Source of the DNA: Mangrovibacterium sp047972415
GTDB taxonomy: Bacteria > Bacteroidota > Bacteroidia > Bacteroidales > Prolixibacteraceae
DNA: 30,057 bases
Assembly (NCBI GenBank): GCA_047972415.1
Contig: JBKEAN010000094.1
Span: forward strand, 1-30,057
Direction of reading: 5' to 3'
Part shown: in pieces, positions 8,036-17,213 of the stretch
Position numbering within the stretch: the first letter of the stretch is position 1
Layout: each line of letters begins with the position of its first letter
Made by a program: the position numbers and the translations under genes
Notes under the pieces: model-generated
Databases searched by the model: none
Told to the model about the DNA's origin: nothing
Seen by the model: the letters and a program-made list of their open reading frames with translations, nothing else

Positions 8036-8065
8036 AACCGCCTCTGTCCGAGGCGGTTTTTTTTT
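8036..8065 (+). terminator. Intrinsic terminator of rpoD
   Basis: A perfect 9-bp GC-rich stem (8036-8044 with 8050-8058) has a 5-base loop TGTCC and a run of nine T (8057-8065). This is the strongest classical terminator in the window. Confidence 0.92.
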
Positions 8066-8385
8066 GCCTTTGAGGTACTTCACAGAACCATAATTGTTCT
8101 TTTAAAACGATTGCTCAACTGCTTTCGGAAAACCAATGCAGCCCGCCCCTCAAAAAGAATCAATTTCAATACATTATCTTACCATACAACGAAACAGTGA
8201 AATTTTGGCTTATGTTTATAGGCCTATAAACCATTGACACTTTTTAATAGTATAATAGCCATATAAGAGCTTAGCCCACACAAAACAAGAATGATTATTT
8301 ATGGCTATTCCATACGTTGGGTACTCGATTGAAACACAATCGGCGATACGAAAATTTTGTACAATCGGACTTAAAAAATACACCT
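8066..8385. other. Non-coding region with an 18-bp palindrome
   Basis: No convincing gene is seen here. A perfect 18-bp palindrome GTTTATAGGCCTATAAAC lies at 8214-8231. The octamer ACAATCGG occurs twice just upstream of the next gene (near 8337 and 8362). The promoter of the exported-protein gene is presumably within 8200-8380, but no consensus match was found. Confidence 0.5.
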
Positions 8386-8850
8386 ATGAAAAAGAAAATT
8401 AGCCTGTTCATCGTTGCCTTGTCCATTTTCGGAAGCTGCTTTGCCTATAAAATTGAAAAAGATGTCAATAGCGTTTATTCCAATGTTTTCAAAACCTTGA
8501 TAACGATTGTGAAGGAGCAAAATCCGGATCAGTATCCCAAATTGGTACTTTCTGCCAGCGATTTCATACTTCAGCGTATTCCCGAAAAATTCGACGGGGC
8601 TGCTTTCGAAAAACGGTCAAAATATAAGCCGGCAGCCAAATTTGAACAAGCTGTTTGGATTAGGGTTGAAGATATGCGCCTTGAAGAAGACAAGCTGTAT
8701 GTGACCGCAATAATTCAACAACAAAAAAACGGGGAGTTTGTCAATTGGAAAGACGACATTGATAATTACGAGCTAATTTACCGGTGTAATTTTGAGGACA
8801 ATACGTTCGAATTGATTGATTATCTGGAGTCGGCAACAAACAACCCATAA
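8386..8850 (+). CDS. Small exported protein of unknown function
   Basis: The 154-aa product starts MKKKISLFIVALSIFGSCFA, a typical Sec signal peptide with probable cleavage after Ala20. The frame is open from 8317, but the ATG at 8386 is chosen because it begins the signal peptide. The mature part is acidic and hydrophilic, with a YSNVFKTLITIVKEQNPDQYPK helix-like stretch and a predicted mixed alpha/beta second half (AVWIRVEDMRLEEDKLYVTA, ELIYRCNFEDNTFELIDYLE). I recognise no family or catalytic motif. It stands alone, and the stop is followed by a convergent methyltransferase gene. Confidence 0.65.
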   Translation: MKKKISLFIVALSIFGSCFAYKIEKDVNSVYSNVFKTLITIVKEQNPDQYPKLVLSASDFILQRIPEKFDGAAFEKRSKYKPAAKFEQAVWIRVEDMRLEEDKLYVTAIIQQQKNGEFVNWKDDIDNYELIYRCNFEDNTFELIDYLESATNNP

Positions 8851-8917
8851 CCGTTACTCGCCAAGCAATCTCTTCTTCTTCGCTGCTGCAACCGCTACAA
8901 CTCCAAAAACAACGTGT

Positions 8918-9655
8918 TTATTTTTGAGCCGAAACTACCAGCGGAAGTTGCGTACCTGTTAAAGGAGCCGATTTGAAATTTTCGTAGAAAGCAATTTCCC
9001 TGAACCCGGCGGCCAGCAGAAGCGGCTCCAAATCGTTTTTGCGAAGCGGCAACAAAAATGTTGAGTTTGCCAACTGTTGCCCTGTTTTTTTAATCGTCAG
9101 AAGGGTTCGGAACTCAATGGTTGAATGACGGGAACCAGGAAGCCGGTAATAGCGCTCAAAGCGGATAACGTCGTTTTCAATTAAAGGAAGCTCTTCGATG
9201 TTACTGGCAATTATATGTTGGTAATTGAGTATCTGAAACAGCAACTTCCCCTCCGGCTTCAACACCCCAGCACACTGTTTAAAAAAATCACTTACCCGTG
9301 TAACCGAATCAAGGTGTACCAGGGTATTGCCAAAGCAACAAACAAAATCGAAATAAGCAGGCGGAAAGTTTTCGCCAATGGTGAGCATATCCATCAACCT
9401 AAAATTCAGCGCGGGCGATGTATATTGCTCATTTGCCCTTCGTATCATATCTCCATTCAGATCAATACCAATGCCCAAAGCTCCTTTACTGGTTAATGCA
9501 TGAGCCAGCTGCCCGGTTGAGCAACCAACATCAAGAAAATGCCGATCGTCCAACTCGCCAACCTCTACCTTCACAAAAGCAGGTTGAGCTATGTTTAGCG
9601 GGAAAATATGCTCGTAATAATTGGCTATTGATGTATAAAACTGCTGCTGATCCAT
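8918..9655 (-). CDS. Class I SAM-dependent methyltransferase
   Basis: 245 aa with a Rossmann-like methyltransferase fold. Motif I is FLDVGCSTGQLA (about 40-51), motif II acidic end GIGIDLNGDMIRRA, and motif IV region YFDFVCCFGNTLVHL, followed by GVLKPEGKLLFQILNY (motif VI). The C-terminal half (YYRLPGSRHSTIEFRTLLTI, LLPLRKNDLEPLLLAAGF) is like that of small-molecule methyltransferases of the methyltransf_11/25 type. The substrate cannot be told from sequence. It lies downstream of the phosphatase gene on the same strand with a 68-base gap and may share its transcript. Confidence 0.88.
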   Translation of the reverse strand: MDQQQFYTSIANYYEHIFPLNIAQPAFVKVEVGELDDRHFLDVGCSTGQLAHALTSKGALGIGIDLNGDMIRRANEQYTSPALNFRLMDMLTIGENFPPAYFDFVCCFGNTLVHLDSVTRVSDFFKQCAGVLKPEGKLLFQILNYQHIIASNIEELPLIENDVIRFERYYRLPGSRHSTIEFRTLLTIKKTGQQLANSTFLLPLRKNDLEPLLLAAGFREIAFYENFKSAPLTGTQLPLVVSAQK

Positions 9656-9723
9656 TTTTATTTTCTTTCTGAACGATGTTACAACAGGCCAGTCAGGAAT
9701 AAAGTTTCGATGCCGGGAAAAAC

Positions 9724-10197
9724 TTAATTTCCTTTTATCTCGTTAAGCAGTCCTTCGCAGGCATCCTCAAGGATGTCCAGCACAAGCTCGAACCCATCGG
9801 ATCCGCCGTAATACGGATCGGGTACAGAATGGTGCCCGCCGGAACTACAAAAATCGGTTATTTTGTAAATCTTGTTCAAATCCTCAACATTCAACGCCAA
9901 ATCTTGCAAGTCGTTTACATTATCATCGTCCATACCAATTACAAAATCGAAGGTGTCGAAGTCTTTTTCGGGGTCAAACTTTCGGGCTGTTGAGTTTAGC
10001 CGATACCCTCGCCGGATAGCATGGCTTTGCATTCGCGGATCTGCGGGTTCTCCTTCGTGGTAGGCCGCAGTCCCGGCCGAGTCGCACTCAATAAATTCTT
10101 CCAAACCGCCTTTGCGGATCAAATCGTTAAATACAGCTTCTGCGCTCGGGGAACGGCATATATTACCGAGACAGACAAATAAAACTCTCTTCTTCAT
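9724..10197 (-). CDS. Low molecular weight protein-tyrosine phosphatase
   Basis: The 157-aa cytosolic phosphatase carries the P-loop CLGNICRS at the N-terminus (nucleophile Cys9, Arg15; the CX5R signature), the general-acid Asp127 in VPDPYYGG, and the family segments DSAGTAAYHEGEPADPRM and FDFVIGMDDDNV. Length and motif spacing are normal for the family, so it should be active. Substrates are probably phosphotyrosine proteins, but no polysaccharide or kinase genes lie nearby to point to one. It is divergent from the MATE gene across a 202-base intergenic region. Confidence 0.94.
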   Translation of the reverse strand: MKKRVLFVCLGNICRSPSAEAVFNDLIRKGGLEEFIECDSAGTAAYHEGEPADPRMQSHAIRRGYRLNSTARKFDPEKDFDTFDFVIGMDDDNVNDLQDLALNVEDLNKIYKITDFCSSGGHHSVPDPYYGGSDGFELVLDILEDACEGLLNEIKGN

Positions 10198-10399
10198 AAT
10201 ACAAACAATTCAAATTCAAGACTATAAAAATTGATTCGGATGAATTAAATTCCACATTCTTTATTGACCGGAAAACAAAATTAGTGGTTTCATTCCAGCT
10301 TAAACCACGATTCTGAAAACTTAACCCAACATTAACCTTACTAAACCTTATTTTGATATTCACGAAAATTTAGGGAGATTTAAAACCTTTAAGTTGCCT

Positions 10400-11743
10400 A
10401 TGAAAGACTTTACGGAGGGGAGTGAAGCAGGATTGATTCTGCGGTTTTCTGTTCCGCTTGTCCTTGGGAATATTTTCCAAAATCTGTACAATATTGTCGA
10501 CAGTGTTATTATCGGCAACTTTTTGGGGAAAGAAGCCTTGGGAGCGGTGGGCGCTTCGTTCCCGATTATTTTCACCTTAATTTCGTTGGTTATCGGGGTT
10601 GGCTCAGGTGCGTCAACGGTTGTATCACAGTACTTCGGGGCAAAAAAAACAGAACAGGTCAGAAAGACGATCGATACCATTTTCATCTTCTTCTTATTTT
10701 CATCAATCGTGATTACCGCAGTGGGCATAGGCTTCAGCCGTCACTTATTTTTATTATTACAGCTGCCGGCCGAAATGCTCCCCGACGCCGTAGCCTATTT
10801 AAATATTTACCTCTCGGGTATGTTTTTCTTTTTCGGCTTTTCCGGAATCAGCTCTATTCTTCGGGGCATGGGCGATGCCAAAACACCATTGCTATTTATG
10901 ATTATTTCAACCATCAACAACATCGTGTTCGACCTGCTGTTTGTACTGGTTTTTAAATGGGGGGTTGAAGGTGCTGCGTTAGCCACTGTAGTTTCGCAGG
11001 CGGGAGCATTTTTTTCGGCAACCTGGTACCTCAACAAAAAACACGAACTTATCAACATCAGCTTCCGTAAGTACTTTTTCGACCGCGAAATTTTTAAAAG
11101 CTGTGTCCGTATCGGGCTTCCAACCGGGTTTCAGCAATCCTTCATTGCGTTGGGGATGATGGCCATTATGGGCATTGTCAATACATTTGGAACCAACGCA
11201 GTTGCCGCTTACACAGCAGCCATGCGGGTTGACTCGTTTGCTAAAATGCCAGCCCTCACGTTTAGTTCGGCCTTATCGGCTTTTGTGGGGCAAAACCTGG
11301 GCGCGCTCGAAGAACGACGGGCACGAAACGGCTTGAAAGTAACGTTGCTGTTTTCGCTGGCTTATTCGCTTATTATATCCCTAATAATCATCTTCTTGGG
11401 CAAATACATTATCCGTATATTTACTCCCGATGAAGCCGTTATTGCCATTGGGCAGGACTATTTGCTGATTGTTTCGTCGTTCTATCTTCTACTATCGATT
11501 ATGTTCACATTTACAGGTTTTCTGCGCGGGGCCGGGGCCACGTTGGTTCCCATGCTCACAACGCTAACGGCCTTATACCTGATTCGTATTCCACTGGCTT
11601 GGTTTCTCTCTGCTCATATCGGGGTAAACGGCATTTGGTGGGCCGAACCTGCCGGTTGGCTCATTGGAATGATCATTTTAACAGTTTATTATTACAGTGG
11701 AAAATGGAAGGGAAAAGGCGTAATAAAAGCAGCTGACCAATAA
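10400..11743 (+). CDS. MATE family efflux transporter
   Basis: Inner-membrane Na+- or H+-coupled antiporter of the MATE family for drugs or metabolites. The 447-aa product has about 12 transmembrane segments in two homologous MatE halves. Typical motifs are LGNIFQNLYNIVDSVIIGNFLG in the first half, VGSGASTVVSQYFGAKK, GFSGISSILRGMGDAKTPL, GLPTGFQQSFIALGMMAIM opening the second half, and GFLRGAGATLVPMLTT. The ATG at 10400 is preferred over an upstream in-frame TTG (10394). The gene is apparently monocistronic. The substrate is not predictable. Confidence 0.93.
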   Translation: MKDFTEGSEAGLILRFSVPLVLGNIFQNLYNIVDSVIIGNFLGKEALGAVGASFPIIFTLISLVIGVGSGASTVVSQYFGAKKTEQVRKTIDTIFIFFLFSSIVITAVGIGFSRHLFLLLQLPAEMLPDAVAYLNIYLSGMFFFFGFSGISSILRGMGDAKTPLLFMIISTINNIVFDLLFVLVFKWGVEGAALATVVSQAGAFFSATWYLNKKHELINISFRKYFFDREIFKSCVRIGLPTGFQQSFIALGMMAIMGIVNTFGTNAVAAYTAAMRVDSFAKMPALTFSSALSAFVGQNLGALEERRARNGLKVTLLFSLAYSLIISLIIIFLGKYIIRIFTPDEAVIAIGQDYLLIVSSFYLLLSIMFTFTGFLRGAGATLVPMLTTLTALYLIRIPLAWFLSAHIGVNGIWWAEPAGWLIGMIILTVYYYSGKWKGKGVIKAADQ

Positions 11744-11995
11744 ACATCTCCCCGCCCAACCAAATATTTCCAAAAGTTTCATTTTAGATTGATTTCAAAT
11801 TACAGTCGTCCCACAACAGTTTATCCATTTATTACCAGTTATTTATATTGATTTTCAATTTTTCAGGTTGTCAATTCACTGCCAAAAAACATCCTAAAGA
11901 CCGATTCTACACCCCTCATATTTACTAAATTCAACATCAGATTACTCTAAAAAACCATTTAACCGCAACACTGTTGCATTAAAAACTTCTAATTT

Positions 11996-14287
11996 ATGAG
12001 CACTATCTTTTGGATTGTTCCACTGTGTTCGGTGGTAGCTCTCCTTTTTGCGTGGATTTTTTTCAAATCGATGATGAAAAACTCGGAAGGTACCCCCCGA
12101 ATGATGGAAATCGCACAGTATGTGCGCGAAGGGGCCATGGCTTACCTCTACCGCCAGTACAAAGTAGTCGGTATTGTATTCATTATCATCATGCTAATTC
12201 TTCTCTTACTAGCATTCCTGGGTGTTCAAAACCCGTTTGTACCGATAGCCTTCCTCACCGGTGGTTTCTTCTCGGGACTTTGCGGCTATTTGGGGATGAA
12301 AACCGCAACCCATGCTTCGGCACGTACAGCACAGGGAGCTTCTCAATCGTTAAACCAAGGGCTTAAAGTTGCTTTCCGGAGTGGTGCAGTAATGGGCTTA
12401 GTGGTAGTTGGATTTGGCTTGCTCGACATTGCTGCCTGGTACCTGTTCCTCAGCGAAGTGATTTTCACTCCGGAACACATGGCCAGCGGGCTACATTTTA
12501 TGGGACTTGACTTTGTTCACCCGGGAACCGGTGAACATCAGAAACTGATTGAAATCACAACAACAATGTTAACCTTCGGTATGGGTGCTTCTACCCAAGC
12601 CTTGTTTGCCCGCGTAGGCGGTGGTATTTATACCAAAGCAGCCGACGTTGGCGCCGACCTGGTAGGTAAAGTTGAAGCCGGTATCCCCGAAGACGACCCA
12701 CGTAACCCGGCAACCATTGCCGATAACGTAGGCGATAACGTAGGCGACGTGGCTGGTATGGGTGCCGACTTGTACGAATCGTATTGCGGTTCCATTTTAG
12801 CAACTGCTGCCTTGGGCGCTGCACTCCCTGCCCTTTCGCTCCAAAATTCGGGGATGAATACGGAAATGGCGGTAATTGCACCAATGGTAGTCGCTGCCAT
12901 TGGTATCATATTCTCAATCCTTGGTATTTTTATGGTTCGCACAAAAGAATCGGCCACGCAAAAGAACCTGCTCAACGCGCTGCTTTTGGGAACCGGAGGG
13001 GCTTCGGCTTTTATTCTTTTAGCCATGCTCGGAATGGCTATGCTTGGCTGGATTACTTATGGCGTTTTTGGTTCTGTCGTTATTGGTTTGGCTGCTGGTG
13101 TAATTATTGGCCAGGCAACTGAATATTTTACATCAGACGAGTATAAGCCCACAAAAGGAATTGCCAAACAAGCACAACAAGGTCCGGCAACAACCATCAT
13201 CGACGGGATTGCCGTGGGAATGTATTCAACCTGGATTCCGGTGGTAACCATTGTGTTGGGTATTATTGGTTCCTTCTGGTCGGCAGGTGGTTTAACTGAT
13301 TTTGCGATGGGTGTGTACGGAATTGGTTTTGCTGCAGTTGGTATGCTTTCGACCTTGGGAATAACACTAGCAACCGATGCATTTGGCCCCATTGCCGACA
13401 ACGCCGGTGGTAACGCCGAAATGGCAGAATTACCCAAAGAAGTCCGTGAACGTACCGATGCACTTGATATGCTTGGAAACACTACTGCCGCTACCGGAAA
13501 AGGATTCGCCATTGGTTCGGCTGCACTGACTGCCATGGCCCTGATTTCGGCTTACATGGAAGAAATCCGCCTGTGGTTTGGTAAAATTGCCGGCCCCGAA
13601 GGGTTTGTCACCAAAGGCGACTATGTTTTTTATACCAGTATAAAACCGGCGGTCGAAGAAGGTGTAAAAGCCGTGCAAATATCGGCTGCCTCGGTAAAAG
13701 ATTTTTCAGCTGCTTACGATATTACCCTGTTCAACCCAATGTTCCTTGGAGGTATTTTCATCGGCTCGATGATGGCCTTTGTATTCTGCGCCATGACCAT
13801 GAAAGCCGTTGGCCGTGCTGCAGGTGCTATGGTTGAAGAGGTTCGCCGCCAATTCCGTGAAATTAAAGGGATTATGGAAGGAAAAGCCACGCCGGAATAC
13901 GCCAAATGTGTCGAGATTTCAACTCGCGGTGCCCAACGAGAAATGTTGCTGCCGTCGTTAATTGCGATCATCGTGCCAGTTGCTATCGGTGCCTTTATGG
14001 GTGTAGCCGGTGTAGTTGGTTTGCTGGCCGGTGGCTTAACATCGGGCTTTACCCTGGCAGTTATGCTGAATAACGCTGGCGGAGCTTGGGACAATGCAAA
14101 AAAATTCGTTGAAAAAGGTAATTATGGCGGCAAACGCAGCGAAACCCATAAAGCCGCTGTGGTTGGCGACACGGTTGGTGACCCATTTAAAGACACATCG
14201 GGCCCCTCACTTAATATTCTGATTAAGCTGATGACGATGGTCTCTGTCGTTATGGCCGGTCTTACTGTCACCCTGTCCTTAATGTAA
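11996..14287 (+). CDS. hppA: K+-dependent membrane-bound pyrophosphatase
   Basis: Integral membrane pump that couples PPi hydrolysis to H+ and/or Na+ export. The 763-aa product has about 16 transmembrane segments. Catalytic motifs are DVGADLVGKVEAGIPEDDPR, the Asp-rich DNVGDNVGDVAGMGADLYES, DAFGPIADNAGGNAEMA and, near the C-terminus, GGAWDNAKK and VGDTVGDPFKDTSGPSLN. The discriminating segment GNTTAATGKG has Ala498 and Gly501 where K+-independent enzymes carry Lys and Thr, so this belongs to the K+-dependent group. Bacteroidota members of that group include Na+ and mixed Na+/H+ pumps, and which ion moves here is not decided. It is monocistronic and ends at a good terminator. Confidence 0.96.
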   Translation: MSTIFWIVPLCSVVALLFAWIFFKSMMKNSEGTPRMMEIAQYVREGAMAYLYRQYKVVGIVFIIIMLILLLLAFLGVQNPFVPIAFLTGGFFSGLCGYLGMKTATHASARTAQGASQSLNQGLKVAFRSGAVMGLVVVGFGLLDIAAWYLFLSEVIFTPEHMASGLHFMGLDFVHPGTGEHQKLIEITTTMLTFGMGASTQALFARVGGGIYTKAADVGADLVGKVEAGIPEDDPRNPATIADNVGDNVGDVAGMGADLYESYCGSILATAALGAALPALSLQNSGMNTEMAVIAPMVVAAIGIIFSILGIFMVRTKESATQKNLLNALLLGTGGASAFILLAMLGMAMLGWITYGVFGSVVIGLAAGVIIGQATEYFTSDEYKPTKGIAKQAQQGPATTIIDGIAVGMYSTWIPVVTIVLGIIGSFWSAGGLTDFAMGVYGIGFAAVGMLSTLGITLATDAFGPIADNAGGNAEMAELPKEVRERTDALDMLGNTTAATGKGFAIGSAALTAMALISAYMEEIRLWFGKIAGPEGFVTKGDYVFYTSIKPAVEEGVKAVQISAASVKDFSAAYDITLFNPMFLGGIFIGSMMAFVFCAMTMKAVGRAAGAMVEEVRRQFREIKGIMEGKATPEYAKCVEISTRGAQREMLLPSLIAIIVPVAIGAFMGVAGVVGLLAGGLTSGFTLAVMLNNAGGAWDNAKKFVEKGNYGGKRSETHKAAVVGDTVGDPFKDTSGPSLNILIKLMTMVSVVMAGLTVTLSLM

Positions 14288-14310
14288 ACAACGCTGAATT
14301 TATGATTTTT

Positions 14311-14350
14311 AAAGCCCTGATAGCCGAAACTTTCAGGGCTTTTTCTTTTC
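14311..14350 (+). terminator. Terminator of hppA
   Basis: A perfect 10-bp stem (14311-14320 with 14333-14342) has a 12-base loop and a T-rich tail (TTTTTCTTTTC). It is located 23 bases after the hppA stop. Confidence 0.88.
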
Positions 14351-14514
14351 AATCCAAATAAAACCGGATACAAGCAACTAAGCTGCCAAATTATTTCTAC
14401 TTTAAAGGCTGGTTCAAAATGTTTTATAACAAACTGTATTTTGGGGCTTTAATTTGAACAAAAGCGCAACAGCCCAAGTTTTATAATTAGCAAACTATAC
14501 GAAAAATCAATATT

Positions 14515-15528
14515 ATGGCAGATTTAACAACCACCTACATGGGTTTGAAGCTGAAAAACCCGATTATACTGGGAGCCAGTAACCTTGTAACAAAACCTGG
14601 AGTTATTGAACAAATTCAGCAAGCTGGGATTGGCGCAATCGTTTACAAATCGCTGTTCGAGGAGCAAATTCAGCTGGAGTCCATCCAATTGGATGAAGAC
14701 CTGCACGAATACGAGGAACGCAATGCTGAAATGACACGTTTGTTTCCCGAAATGGAACACGCTGGACCAAAAGAACATTTACTGAACGTAAAAACGCTGA
14801 AAAGCAAAGTTGACATTCCGGTAATTGCCAGTCTAAATGCCATTTACGACACCACTTGGGTTGACTATGCCCGAGAATTGGAGCAAACCGGGGCCGACGC
14901 GCTGGAAATAAACCTGTATGCAACGCCCGGCTATTTTGAACTGGAGGGCGAAAAGATAGAAGAAAGACAAGTTCAGGTGGTTGGTGCGGTAAAACACGCG
15001 GTAAAAATACCAGTGAGCGTGAAGCTAAGCCCCTTCTATTCAAACACATTGAACTTTATTAAAAAGCTGGATGAAGCCGGAGCCGATGGTTTTGTTCTGT
15101 TCAACCGTTTCTTCCAGCCCGAAATCAATACCACCACAGAAGAGTTTTACTATCCCTGGGAGTTGACCCACGAACGCGACCACCAGCTGACTTTGCGTTA
15201 CGCCGGGTTACTGCATGGCAATACCGACGCCGGTATTTGTGCCAGTCGCGGAATTACCAATTCTGACGATGTAGTAAAAATGTTGCTGGCTGGTGCAGAC
15301 ACCATTCAAATGGTTTCGGCCTTCTACAAAAACCAACCGGCTTATGTTGCCACACTGCTGAAAGAATTGTCGGCATGGATGGATGCCAAAGGCTACAAAA
15401 AAATAGCCGACTTCCGGGGCAAGCTGTCCCGCAAGCACCTCAAAGACCCGTTTGTATACCAGCGTGCCCAATATGTTGATATTCTGATGAAATCGGAAGA
15501 AATATTCAAAACCCACCCGATGGTTTAA
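14515..15528 (+). CDS. Dihydroorotate dehydrogenase-like flavoprotein
   Basis: The 337-aa TIM-barrel FMN protein is related to class 1 dihydroorotate dehydrogenases and dihydropyrimidine dehydrogenase. Visible segments are TTTYMGLKLKNPIILGAS (N-terminal strand), AGIGAIVYKSLFEEQI, VDIPVIASLNA, GADALEINLYATPG, IPVSVKLSPFYSN and GADGFVLFNRFFQPEI, and the phosphate-binding part SRGITNSDDVVKMLLAGADTIQM. This subfamily is usually annotated as DHOD-like, and true pyrimidine activity is not certain. It occurs in many anaerobes and may reduce or oxidise a different substrate. It stands alone: no pyr genes and no PyrK-like partner lie beside it. A weak TTAATTTG box lies at 14449-14456 upstream. Confidence 0.85.
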   Translation: MADLTTTYMGLKLKNPIILGASNLVTKPGVIEQIQQAGIGAIVYKSLFEEQIQLESIQLDEDLHEYEERNAEMTRLFPEMEHAGPKEHLLNVKTLKSKVDIPVIASLNAIYDTTWVDYARELEQTGADALEINLYATPGYFELEGEKIEERQVQVVGAVKHAVKIPVSVKLSPFYSNTLNFIKKLDEAGADGFVLFNRFFQPEINTTTEEFYYPWELTHERDHQLTLRYAGLLHGNTDAGICASRGITNSDDVVKMLLAGADTIQMVSAFYKNQPAYVATLLKELSAWMDAKGYKKIADFRGKLSRKHLKDPFVYQRAQYVDILMKSEEIFKTHPMV

Positions 15529-15553
15529 ATAGCAACCGTTCCGATACAAAAAG

Positions 15554-15839
15554 GGCTGTCCAAAAAGTAAAACCAAATCAAGAATAGCTTACGATTTGAT
15601 AGCTCTTCGGGCTGAAAGCCCAATTTAGTTCAGCCCAAGGCCGCGCCTTGGGGAAGACCAAATTTGCTGTAATATTCGCCCTGAAAGGGCAACTTATTGG
15701 TTAAATTGGGCTTACAGCCCGTCAGGAATTATATATTAAAGTCCCGGGGCGTTGCCCCGGGCTGAATTAAATTAGCCCTTCGGGCTGCTATTTTCAATTT
15801 GAAAGTTCGAATTGACTGAACGAGACTTTTTAGACAGCC
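15554..15839. mobile_element. MITE-like element with terminal inverted repeats and six hairpins
   Basis: The ends are complementary at 14 of 15 bases: GGCTGTCCAAAAAGT at 15554-15568 and its inverted copy at 15825-15839. The 286-bp interior has no coding capacity but is packed with short GC hairpins: 15609-15621, 15634-15652, 15678-15690, 15708-15720, 15743-15761 and 15775-15785, most built on GCCC/GGGC arms. This fits a non-autonomous miniature inverted-repeat element inserted between the DHOD-like and helicase genes, which point towards each other. No clear target-site duplication is seen. It fills the whole intergenic stretch, and any terminators of the two flanking genes would be inside it. 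Confidence 0.65.
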
Positions 15840-15851
15840 TCTTTCATGTTT

Positions 15852-17165
15852 TTAGTCAAGCAGTATCAGCCTAATTTTTCTGGTCTTCAATTTACTGCCA
15901 TCAACCAATTGAATCAACTGGTTCACGTTGGAGCGGTGTACTGCCACAAAAGCGCAATCCTGTTTCAACTCAATCACGCCAAGTTGCTCTTTGCCCAGTT
16001 GTCCTTGCTTGAAAAACAGTCCGGCCAAATCGCCTTTCGAAATTTTGTCGTTCCGCCCGCCATTCACCATCACCGTACACCAATTGGTTTGCGCCGGAAC
16101 GTCAGCTTTCTCGAGCACTTCAACGTCAACATCGGGAATAAATTCGGGCAATTGCTCTTCTTCCCATTTCAGAATATAAGCGGTGCCATCGGCAAACATG
16201 CGTGCCGTTCGTCCGTTGCGGTGGATAAACTCGTGGCTGCGTGCCGGCAACTGGTAGTGAATAATGAAACGGATTTCGGGAATGTCGATTCCGCGGGCTG
16301 CCAGGTCGGTTGCCAATAAAAGCTGGTGCGTACCGTTGCGGAACTTAATGAGGGTGCGCTCGCGCTCTTCCTGCTCCATACCTCCGTGGAAACAGCCGTG
16401 GGCAATTTGTTTTTCGGTTAAGAAAAGGCTGATGCGCTCGATGCTTTCTTTATAATTACAAAAAATAATCCCGGGTTCGTTCCCCAAGTGGCAAAGTGCC
16501 TCAACCAAAGTTTGCAATTTATCTTTCTGCGGCGAAACAATCGTTTTCAGCGTCAGTTGCGGTTCCTGCCCGTTCAAAAAGTCAAGCACAACGGGCTTCT
16601 TCAACCCAACAAAAAGCGGCAGTGCCGCGTGCATCGTAGCCGAAGTCAACACCTTTTTTTTGACTCCGGGCAACAGGGCAAAAATTTCACTCATCTCGGC
16701 TTCGAAACCTATTTCGAGCGACTTATCAAATTCGTCCAGCACCAACATCCGGATACTTTCGGTCGAAAAAGTTTCGCGCCGCAAGTGATCGGCCACGCGC
16801 CCGGGTGTTCCAATTAAGATAGCGGGAGGCGTTGCCATGTTTTGCCGGTCTTTCGAAAACGACTGTCCTCCGTAAACGGCATTTACTTTAAACCCGGCCC
16901 CCATATCCCGCGTAACCTGTTCAATTTGAATAGCTAACTCACGCGTAGGCACCAACACCAGCGCCTGTACCTCATTACAATTGGTGGTAAGGCCAGCCAA
17001 CAGGGGCAGCATAAATGCTAGCGTTTTACCCGAACCTGTTGGCGAAAGCAGCACCACCTCGGCATTGGAGTGAATGGCCAGTTGAGCTGATTCCTGCATC
17101 GGGTTCAGCTTTTCAATCTTCAACTTAGCCAATATTGACTTCTGATTTTTGATGGGTTTTGCCAT
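15852..17165 (-). CDS. DEAD-box RNA helicase with DbpA-type C-terminal domain
   Basis: The 437-aa ATP-dependent RNA helicase is probably involved in 23S rRNA or ribosome assembly. Motifs in order are a Q-motif-like NPMQ, Walker A SPTGSGKT (about 41-48), PTRELA, GG, TPGR, DEFD in place of DEAD (144-147), SAT (175-177), FCNYKE, ATDLAARGIDIP and HRNGRTAR. The last 75 residues (about 362-437; VMVNGGRNDKISKGDLAGLF, CAFVAVHRS, LKTRKIRLIL) match the DbpA RNA-binding domain, which in E. coli targets hairpin 92 of 23S rRNA. The start is the ATG at 17165 (MAKPIKNQ). A TTG further upstream (17183) is unlikely because the promoter lies between. It is divergent from rlmF, another 23S rRNA-acting protein. 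Confidence 0.92.
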   Translation of the reverse strand: MAKPIKNQKSILAKLKIEKLNPMQESAQLAIHSNAEVVLLSPTGSGKTLAFMLPLLAGLTTNCNEVQALVLVPTRELAIQIEQVTRDMGAGFKVNAVYGGQSFSKDRQNMATPPAILIGTPGRVADHLRRETFSTESIRMLVLDEFDKSLEIGFEAEMSEIFALLPGVKKKVLTSATMHAALPLFVGLKKPVVLDFLNGQEPQLTLKTIVSPQKDKLQTLVEALCHLGNEPGIIFCNYKESIERISLFLTEKQIAHGCFHGGMEQEERERTLIKFRNGTHQLLLATDLAARGIDIPEIRFIIHYQLPARSHEFIHRNGRTARMFADGTAYILKWEEEQLPEFIPDVDVEVLEKADVPAQTNWCTVMVNGGRNDKISKGDLAGLFFKQGQLGKEQLGVIELKQDCAFVAVHRSNVNQLIQLVDGSKLKTRKIRLILLD

Positions 17166-17169
17166 GTTG

Positions 17170-17177
17170 CAAAGATA
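17170..17177 (-). promoter_or_regulatory. -7 element for the helicase gene
   Basis: On the minus strand TATCTTTG matches the Bacteroidota TAnnTTTG box exactly and ends only four bases before the helicase ATG. Transcription would begin at or next to the start codon, giving a leaderless or near-leaderless mRNA. The -33 box is weak (TTTA about 21 bases upstream). Confidence 0.55.
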
Positions 17178-17183
17178 GGACAA

Positions 17184-17213
17184 TTTGTTTGTGACCGATA
17201 AAGGCTAACTTTG
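17184..17213 (+). promoter_or_regulatory. Promoter of rlmF
   Basis: TTTG (17184-17187) and TAACTTTG (17206-17213) are separated by 18 bases, an exact match to both Bacteroidota promoter boxes. The ATG of rlmF is 20 bases downstream. The promoter is back to back with the helicase promoter within 44 bp, so the two genes may be co-regulated. Confidence 0.7.

Noticed and set aside
15554..15839. Simple intrinsic terminators of the DHOD-like and helicase genes
   Set aside because: The hairpins lack U-tracts, there are six of them, and they lie between matched inverted ends, so a mobile element explains the whole better, although a terminator role is possible.
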